From positions 1 to 5,433 of the forward strand of contig CAZDOD010000189.1 in assembly GCA_964506935.1 (NCBI GenBank): a stretch of 5,433 nucleotides of DNA, in the 5' to 3' direction. Below the pieces are notes generated by a model. It saw only the letters and a program-made list of their open reading frames with translations, ran no database searches and had not been told where the DNA came from. The DNA is from CAZDOD01 sp964506935 (GTDB taxonomy: Bacteria; Desulfobacterota; Zymogenia; Zymogenales; Zymogenaceae). The position numbers and the translations under genes were made by a program. Below, one piece after another: positions 1-4,172 of the stretch. The stretch's first letter is position 1, and each line of letters begins with the position of its first letter.

Positions 1-576
1 AACAAACGTGGCCTTCCCAACCATGTTCTGTCCCGCTGCGTCCCCTGTAGTGAAATTGAAGCGGAGAAATATCATCTTGCTCACGATATATTTGTCGATG
101 TTGATGAGCTTACCAGTTTTAGTAGTGTTTTCTGCTTGCATTTTGATTTCAGCGAAGTTATCGTCTATCCAGTTACCAAAGTCCCTTGCCTCTCGGGCGT
201 TTTCAAAGACGAATACGGGAGCTCTCTGCATGGCATCATCGCAGACGGTAGTAGAGACGCCGCCGCTTTCGTAAAGGAGCTTCATTCCCCTGTTGTAGCT
301 TGCAACAAGTGTCCCCTCGGTGGTGGCTAAGGGGACGTAAAACTCACCCTTGGCATGCTCTCCGTTTACGCGGAGCGGGCCAGCAAATCCTATGGGGACC
401 TGAGCCACGCCACTGAAGTTTTCTATGTTGCCTTGGAGGCTTACTGGATCGAAGGAGTATCGATTAACGTGGTCGAAATTTATACCGGTCCTTTCTTCAA
501 TAAACTTCTGTCGCTTATCCGCCATTTTCCTGGTATAGTCATCTCCCTCTTTTTCCCTGGGTATCTTATCTGCCAT
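1..576 (-). CDS. hmgA: Hydroxymethylglutaryl-CoA reductase, N-terminal part (cut by window edge)
   Basis: This enzyme reduces HMG-CoA to mevalonate with NAD(P)H, the committed step of the mevalonate route to isoprenoids. The reading frame is open from the ATG at 576 to base 1 (192 codons), so the C-terminal half lies outside the window. Seen in the protein: the substrate-binding stretch ENFSGVAQVPIGFAGPL (about residues 52-68), FYVPLATTEG (79-88) with the family's catalytic Glu at 87, NRG at 95-97, RAPVF at 118-122, and TGDAAGQNM at 177-185. These are class I-like motifs; the last is usually TGDAMGMNM, so AAGQ is a variant. There is no membrane segment at the N-terminus, so a soluble bacterial enzyme is expected. 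The catalytic Lys, Asp and His of the family lie beyond the window. A GAGGAG site at 586-591, nine bases upstream, supports the start. Class and family are confident; cofactor preference cannot be judged. Confidence 0.93.
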   Translation of the reverse strand, partial: MADKIPREKEGDDYTRKMADKRQKFIEERTGINFDHVNRYSFDPVSLQGNIENFSGVAQVPIGFAGPLRVNGEHAKGEFYVPLATTEGTLVASYNRGMKLLYESGGVSTTVCDDAMQRAPVFVFENAREARDFGNWIDDNFAEIKMQAENTTKTGKLINIDKYIVSKMIFLRFNFTTGDAAGQNMVGKATFV

Positions 577-585
577 CTTGTTGTT

Positions 586-591
586 CTCCTC
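586..591 (-). promoter_or_regulatory. Ribosome binding site of the HMG-CoA reductase gene
   Basis: On the minus strand the sequence reads GAGGAG, followed by nine bases and then the ATG at 576-574. It is a strong Shine-Dalgarno match and favours this ATG over the internal in-frame ATG at residue 18. Confidence 0.75.
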
Positions 592-618
592 TTTTATGTG
601 TTTTGGTATTCATGATGT

Positions 619-647
619 TCTTTAACATATGAACCAACATTTGTCAA
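619..647 (-). promoter_or_regulatory. Candidate sigma70-type promoter for the HMG-CoA reductase gene
   Basis: The minus strand has a perfect -35 box TTGACA (647-642), a 17-base spacer and a weak -10 box TAAAGA (624-619, 3 of 6 matches). It points at the HMG-CoA reductase start about 43 bases further on. The -35 box and spacing are good, while the -10 box is poor, so the assignment is tentative. Confidence 0.4.
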
Positions 648-835
648 CTTAATAGAGTAGGATCTCTTAAGGCCTTTGAAAGGAAAAACTTTGATAAAGT
701 ATGATCCGAATTTGTTGATCATAAGCTACTTTTAGGACTGCAATTTAATAGGGTTACTTCACGTTTTAAGGAATTGATTTGTGTTTTATCAAAGTATATT
801 TAAGGTGAGCCCGAAATGGAAATTTAGAATGAAAC

Positions 836-976
836 TTAAAAGTCGAGGACAATAAAGACAACTTCATCGTAATCTGTCAATGATTTTTCTTTTTGTCTGA
901 TTAAAAATTTGATGTCGTTTCGCCTGTTTTTACCTTTCGGCCATTTTGGGAATATATGGCATAGAATCAGAACCAT
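836..976 (-). pseudogene. Short ORF (46 codons), possible gene remnant of unknown function
   Basis: The frame runs from ATG at 976 to TAA at 838-836 and stays open back to a TAG at 1018-1016, giving up to 59 sense codons. The composition is protein-like: a hydrophobic start (MVLILCHIFPKW), a basic middle (GKNRRNDIKFLIRQKEK) and an acidic-then-hydrophobic end (DYDEVVFIVLDF). I do not recognise the family. There is only a weak AGGA four bases before the ATG, and stops lie close upstream in the same frame. It could be the surviving C-terminal end of a decayed gene, a genuine small protein, or chance. It sits alone in an AT-rich gap between two well-formed transcription units on the same strand. 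Confidence 0.25.
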
Positions 977-1157
977 CTCATCCTGTTCATATTTTTTGCT
1001 CTCTTCGTCGGTGGCCTAACGGTTCTAAAGACCTGTGGGGTTCATATTAAGGGCAAAAAGAGGTCGGTTGCAAAGGAGTAGTTAACGATAGAATTTGATT
1101 GGATAGAATCGTTGATAGAGAGATAAGCCCATTTAATAGAATCACTTATATTCAAAA

Positions 1158-1862
1158 CTACAATTTTATCCCCTTATGTCTCTCGACACCGGATATCTGT
1201 GAAAACTCATCGAATATCCTTTTGGCCGCAGGGTCGCACTCGTCAAGTATCCCGGCCCTCCCGATCAGGCACCCGACCGAGACAAAAAGCTCGGATATAA
1301 TCTTTAGCTTATTCTTCCTGAGCGTCGTACCCGTCTCTGTGTTCTCGATGATCATGTCCGCGTCCTCAGGAAGCAACGCCTCGGTCGCCCCGTAGGTCGG
1401 GATGACGCGGTAATTGTTTATGTGATTTTTCATGCCGAAGTGATCGGCGATGTTTACATACTCCGATGCGATCCTGAATTTCTGCGTCGGGAAATAACCT
1501 TCGGCTACTAGTTTCTTTATCCCGTTGATGTCGCCCGCCGGGACGTCCTCGGAGACCACCGCCACAACCCTTACCCTCCCGACGCCGAGGTCAAAAAGAC
1601 CCACGACCGGACTTCGGGGGAACTGGGCCTTATGGTCGAAGAGCCAGTCGACCCCGGAGACGGCGAGGTCGAAGTTTCCGAGCGCAGTTTGCGCCGGCAT
1701 GTCCTGCGGCCTTATGACATTTACCGTGACACCATCGATATTGATACCGGGCCGCCTTTGGGGCATTCCCAAATCGTAGCCCGAGACCTCTATCTTGGTC
1801 TTTTTCAGGAGCTCGATGACGTGTTTCTGCTGATGTCCGTCGGGGAGAGCAAGACGCATCAT
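1158..1862 (-). CDS. hisG: ATP phosphoribosyltransferase catalytic subunit, short form, paralogue 2 (PRPP loop intact)
   Basis: HisG joins ATP to PRPP to give phosphoribosyl-ATP, the first step of histidine synthesis; short forms need HisZ. The 234-residue protein fits the short-form family, slightly long through a C-terminal tail. Seen: LRLALPDG at 3-9 (family ALPKGR), RPQDMP at 51-56, DLAVSGVDW at 65-73, DLGVGRVRVV at 91-100, RIASEYVN at 130-137, and the PRPP phosphate-binding loop TETGTTLRKN at 175-184. The odd point is the N-terminal loop, where Lys and Arg of the usual ALPKGR are replaced (PDGH). It is the last gene of the operon. Its ATG overlaps the stop of the preceding hisG as ATGA, which implies translational coupling. 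A second ATG directly after the first (1859) lies at better spacing from the GAGAAGG at 1873-1867, so the protein may start one residue later. Family assignment is confident; full activity on its own is uncertain. Confidence 0.9.
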   Translation of the reverse strand: MMRLALPDGHQQKHVIELLKKTKIEVSGYDLGMPQRRPGINIDGVTVNVIRPQDMPAQTALGNFDLAVSGVDWLFDHKAQFPRSPVVGLFDLGVGRVRVVAVVSEDVPAGDINGIKKLVAEGYFPTQKFRIASEYVNIADHFGMKNHINNYRVIPTYGATEALLPEDADMIIENTETGTTLRKNKLKIISELFVSVGCLIGRAGILDECDPAAKRIFDEFSQISGVERHKGIKL

Positions 1863-2530
1863 GACACCTTCTCGAAAAGATTTAAGATACCGCTCAAGTC
1901 CTTTTTCTCAAAAGATTCCCTGTTTGCGACCACGGTCGCCTCGGTCTTTTTGATCACCGATATCGGTTCGAGGCCGAGGCCCTTTATCTCGTCTTCGCCT
2001 TCGGCCCTAATGACGCATATCTCCGCGGAGTCGGGGATGTAGGCATCGGCTCCACCCCAGACGGGAAATATCTTGTATTTTGCGAATTTAATCTCCCGGC
2101 AAAAAACCTCCGAGAGGTTCGGATACTCGGACGCAATGCGGACGAACCCACCTTTTACCCTTGCCTTTATCGATTCGATGTCCGATTTCGGGCTCGATGC
2201 AGCAAAAAGGGATTTCTTCCCGAATCCGAGGCCCATGACCTTGACGATGGCGATCTTCCTGTATTTCGACGTGAGCTCGTCGGTCCAGTCGCTTCCCGAT
2301 ATGCCGATATCGTAGTTTCCGACCGCGACCTGAATCGGGATATCCTTTTCGGAAAAGACCTTAACGAATACCCCGGCTGGCCTTTTGGAAGAAAGACGGT
2401 ATACGCGGGACGTTGAATCGTAGCCCGGAACGACAAACCCGACATCGGAAATCAGGGCCGAGACATCCGCCATGAGTCCCCCCTTCGGGAGGGCCACTTT
2501 GAGTTTTGGTTTATCCTGATAAGATGTCAC
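1859..2530 (-). CDS. HisG-like protein, paralogue 1 (PRPP loop lost); probable non-catalytic or partner subunit of ATP phosphoribosyltransferase
   Basis: This 223-residue protein has the HisG fold signature from end to end: LKVALPKGGL at 10-19, KDIPIQVAVGNYDIGISGSDW at 62-82 (matching RPKDVP...DLGIxGxD), GLGFGKKSLFA at 100-110, and RIASEYPNL at 131-139. In the place of the PRPP loop ETGTTLR it has EGEDEIK (about 177-183), so the small phosphate-binding residues are replaced by acidic ones. The Arg-Pro of RPxD is also Ser-Glu (60-61), and the Glu before the loop domain is Asp (GADAYIP). Loss of phosphate binding is therefore likely. The N-terminal ALPKG, lost in the neighbouring paralogue, is intact. 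The first codon is GTG at 2530, inside the end of hisZ (20-base overlap), without a clear ribosome binding site, so the exact start is uncertain. It may be a structural or regulatory HisG subunit, or half of a heteromeric enzyme. Confidence 0.85.
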   Translation of the reverse strand: MTSYQDKPKLKVALPKGGLMADVSALISDVGFVVPGYDSTSRVYRLSSKRPAGVFVKVFSEKDIPIQVAVGNYDIGISGSDWTDELTSKYRKIAIVKVMGLGFGKKSLFAASSPKSDIESIKARVKGGFVRIASEYPNLSEVFCREIKFAKYKIFPVWGGADAYIPDSAEICVIRAEGEDEIKGLGLEPISVIKKTEATVVANRESFEKKDLSGILNLFEKVS

Positions 2531-3755
2531 CGAAGTCTTTGATACCTTTCTTTTTGATGCTCTTTGATTTTCCGTTCTCGGAGTCGAGAATTATTATGGA
2601 GTCGCCGGCTATACTCAATCTCCACCTGAAGTTGGATCTATCCTGCCCGACGCCCGCGATCTCCGCGATAAAACCCCTGTCCCTTAAATTGGATACGATC
2701 TTCCTTGCGGATTCGAGGTCATCTTCCGGCTCCACAAGTGCGGCCTTGTTCGCAAGCGACCTTATGAATTCCGGGCATTCGATTACATTTTCGACTTTCA
2801 GTGCAAAGCCCACGGCCTGTGTACCTCTGGTGTTGATATCGCCCCCGCTCATGATGCTGATTAAATTGTCATATCTCCCGCCCGAGATCAGAAGGTCAGA
2901 TTTTTGTGTCCTTTCGACCGAAGGATAGACCTCCATGACGAGGCCCGTATAATATTCGAAATTGAGGGGGAGCGTGAAGTTTATCTCGAATGGGATTTCG
3001 GCATCGGATAGCGCTGAGATCGAATCCTCGAATTCACCGATCGCCGTCTTCATCCCGGAGCTTTTCGGGAGGTATGCCCTGACGTTCTTTATGAAATCTA
3101 CCGACGTGGAAGTAAGGTCCAAAAGGCCGAGGAGCTTTTTCAGGTTTTTCTTCTCCGATGTCCTCCTCACACCTTCCATGTCCCTTTCCGTGATGAGCCC
3201 AAGTATTTCATCCATCTCATCGGGCGAGAGACCCGACGTCTTTAATATCTCGCGAACGAGTGGGGGATAGCCGATCCGAAGATGCGGGGCTTTGAAACCC
3301 AATTTTTTTAGCACCGAGAAAGAAAGGGCCAAAATCTCGGTGTCTGATTGAGCCTTGTTTTTATTTGTGCGTTCAATAAGCTCAACACCGCACTGCCAGT
3401 GCTCCGATGTGCCCCCCTCATCATAAGAAAACATATTCGATATATAAAACAAACGGGCTGACTTTTTGTCAGAAAGGTGCTCCAAAAACAGGCGGCCCGT
3501 CGGGATCGTCCCCTCGGGACGAAGCACGACCCGCTCACCGCTCCATCCGTCCCAATCGAGGAAGGAGTAGAGGTCATCGAGCATCCGGGGATCGAGTGAC
3601 CCCGCGGAGGTAAAGAGGCTGAGGGGCTCTATCGTGGGGGTCCTTATCTCCTGATATCCAAACCTGATAGCCTCCTCGCGGAATACCCTCTCGACATGCC
3701 TGAAGCGTATCATGTCGGACGGGAGGAGGTCTCTCCCCCTTTTTTTCTCGTACAT
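2511..3755 (-). CDS. hisZ: ATP phosphoribosyltransferase regulatory subunit HisZ (histidyl-tRNA synthetase paralogue)
   Basis: HisZ binds short-form HisG, is required for activity and senses histidine. The 414-residue protein has the class II synthetase core: RGRDLLP at 6-12, TPTIEP at 39-44, LRPEGTIPTGR at 78-88, SGGRYDNLI at 291-299. It is not a synthetase, because three catalytic arginines are gone. In motif 2, MFRHERP is MFSYDEG (Ser110). In the histidine motif, RGLDYY is LNFEYY (Leu264). In motif 3, GLER is KVEN (Asn323). Residues about 338-414 look like a degenerate anticodon-binding domain (ALVEPEDD..., then SIIILD), whereas many HisZ lack it. The frame is open upstream to 3845, but the ATG at 3755 is chosen because the family begins just before RGxRDxLP and GGAAAGG lies six bases upstream. 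It is first in the operon with the two hisG genes and divergent from tRNA-His and hisS. Confidence 0.9.
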   Translation of the reverse strand: MYEKKRGRDLLPSDMIRFRHVERVFREEAIRFGYQEIRTPTIEPLSLFTSAGSLDPRMLDDLYSFLDWDGWSGERVVLRPEGTIPTGRLFLEHLSDKKSARLFYISNMFSYDEGGTSEHWQCGVELIERTNKNKAQSDTEILALSFSVLKKLGFKAPHLRIGYPPLVREILKTSGLSPDEMDEILGLITERDMEGVRRTSEKKNLKKLLGLLDLTSTSVDFIKNVRAYLPKSSGMKTAIGEFEDSISALSDAEIPFEINFTLPLNFEYYTGLVMEVYPSVERTQKSDLLISGGRYDNLISIMSGGDINTRGTQAVGFALKVENVIECPEFIRSLANKAALVEPEDDLESARKIVSNLRDRGFIAEIAGVGQDRSNFRWRLSIAGDSIIILDSENGKSKSIKKKGIKDFGDILSG

Positions 3756-3761
3756 AAAAAG

Positions 3762-3768
3762 CCTTTCC
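3762..3768 (-). promoter_or_regulatory. Ribosome binding site of hisZ
   Basis: On the minus strand GGAAAGG is followed by six bases and the ATG at 3755. This decides the start, because the same frame stays open for 30 further codons upstream, where the sequence is promoter-like and unrelated to the synthetase family. Confidence 0.6.
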
Positions 3769-3781
3769 GATAAACTAAACA

Positions 3782-3809
3782 TATATATCATATCTGTTGA
3801 AAAAGTCAA
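3782..3809 (-). promoter_or_regulatory. Candidate promoter of the hisZ-hisG-hisG operon
   Basis: The minus strand has TTGACT (3809-3804), a 16-base spacer and TATATA (3787-3782). An alternative -10 box, TATGAT (3792-3787, 5 of 6 matches), would go with a weak -35 box TTATTT (3815-3810). Either would give a very short leader before hisZ, leaving no room for a leader peptide or riboswitch. The region is AT-rich, so the exact boxes are uncertain. Confidence 0.45.
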
Positions 3810-3816
3810 AAATAAG

Positions 3817-3845
3817 TTGACAGAGCGAGGTAAAATTAATATCAT
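3817..3845 (+). promoter_or_regulatory. Promoter of tRNA-His
   Basis: A perfect -35 box TTGACA (3817-3822), an ideal 17-base spacer and a -10 box TATCAT (3840-3845, 5 of 6 matches) predict a start near 3851-3853. That is a few bases before the tRNA 5' end at 3858, as expected for a strong stable-RNA promoter. Its -35 box is only 7 bp from the TTGACT of the opposite-strand hisZ promoter. Confidence 0.7.
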
Positions 3846-3857
3846 TTACAAATCTAC

Positions 3858-3934
3858 GGTGGGTATAGCTCAGGGGTTAGAGCGCTGGGTTGTGGCCCCA
3901 GAGGCCGAGGGTTCAATTCCCTCTATCCACCCCA
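3858..3934 (+). tRNA. tRNA-His, anticodon GTG, with encoded G-1 and CCA
   Basis: A full cloverleaf can be folded. The acceptor arm GGGTGGGTA-type region starts with G-1 (3858), and G1-A7 (3859-3865) pair with 3924-3930, with one G-U pair at 5:68. The D stem is GCTC/GAGC (3868-3871, 3880-3883). The anticodon stem CTGGG/CCCAG (3885-3889, 3897-3901) encloses loop TTGTGGC with anticodon GTG at 3892-3894. The variable loop is AGGCC. The T stem is GAGGG/CCCTC (3907-3911, 3919-3923) with loop TTCAATT. The extra G-1 pairs with C73 (3931), which is the known identity element read by histidyl-tRNA synthetase, and CCA is encoded at 3932-3934. It stands directly upstream of hisS and divergent from hisZ, a synthetase paralogue. 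Confidence 0.97.
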
Positions 3935-4172
3935 GAAAAAAAGCGGCCTGTTTTGGGATTATGCGATTTAAGAGATTGAGTATAATCTGCATAATCTTAA
4001 TCTATATAAATGCCGTAAAGATAGATAGTGTGCAAGATAGAAAGGGGTTTCTAAAAGGGCGATTATTGCCCTATTTTTATCCCGAAAGAGAAGGGGGCGC
4101 TGGTTTAATTTGTGCGTTTATTGTAACAGATCCGAAAACGAAAACTAATCGGAAAAATATTAAAGCAAAAAA
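3935..4172 (+). other. AT-rich spacer between tRNA-His and hisS
   Basis: No gene is supported here. The stretch holds a consensus TATAAT at 3981-3986 without a good -35 box, a small GAAA/TTTC hairpin at 4040-4051 with loop GGGG, and the intrinsic terminator at 4056-4078. After the terminator, TTGTAA (4121-4126), a 17-base spacer and ACTAAT (4144-4149) could form a weak promoter for hisS. I looked for a T-box leader because the downstream gene is a tRNA synthetase, and saw no T-box consensus. A 79-codon frame from the ATG at 3961 crosses the terminator and is not believed. Confidence 0.5.
4056..4078 (+). terminator. Intrinsic terminator after tRNA-His, upstream of hisS
   Basis: The sequence AGGGCGA-TTA-TTGCCCT (4056-4072) folds into a seven-pair stem with one G-U pair and a three-base loop, followed by A and a run of five T (4074-4078). 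It lies 121 bases after the tRNA end and 94 bases before the hisS start. It could end the tRNA transcript or act as a partial terminator, or attenuator, for read-through into hisS. Confidence 0.65.

Larger units (their letters stand above)
577..1157. other. AT-rich intergenic region between the hisG pair and the HMG-CoA reductase gene
   Basis: This stretch of about 580 bases is clearly richer in A and T than the flanking genes and carries no convincing full-length gene. It contains the HMG-CoA reductase promoter and ribosome binding site at its left end and a short minus-strand ORF at 836-976. An 11-base inverted repeat (ACTTTGATAAA at 688-698, its complement at 785-795) is 86 bases apart. 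At the hisG end, the motif GATAGAAT occurs at 1087-1094 and 1102-1109, with AATAGAAT at 1135-1142. AACGAT at 1084-1089 can pair with ATCGTT at 1108-1113. No strong intrinsic terminator was found after the his operon, and no tRNA or CRISPR structure. Confidence 0.6.

Noticed and set aside
8..615. Plus-strand frames opposite the HMG-CoA reductase gene
   Set aside because: The minus strand encodes recognisable reductase motifs over the full stretch; the plus-strand frames overlap each other and have no recognisable content.
688..795. 11-base inverted repeat ACTTTGATAAA / TTTATCAAAGT as the ends of a mobile element
   Set aside because: The enclosed 86 bases hold no gene, there are no target duplications visible, and an AT-rich 11-mer pair can arise by chance.
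1099..2042. Plus-strand frames opposite the two hisG genes (1099-1395, 1525-1779, 1632-2042)
   Set aside because: They are antisense shadows of well-supported HisG coding sequence and show no family resemblance of their own.
2506..3613. Plus-strand frames opposite hisZ (2506-2928, 2962-3270, 3407-3613) and the minus-strand frame at 3308-3577
   Set aside because: They are low-complexity shadows of the hisZ reading frame.
3756..3845. Upstream in-frame extension of hisZ by 30 codons to an ATG at 3845
   Set aside because: The extension does not resemble the synthetase family, overlaps both promoters, and the ATG at 3755 has its own ribosome binding site and sits just before RGRDLLP as expected.
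3935..4172. T-box riboswitch in the hisS leader
   Set aside because: It would be expected for some synthetase genes, but no T-box consensus (GGGUGGNACCGCG type) or specifier stem was seen.
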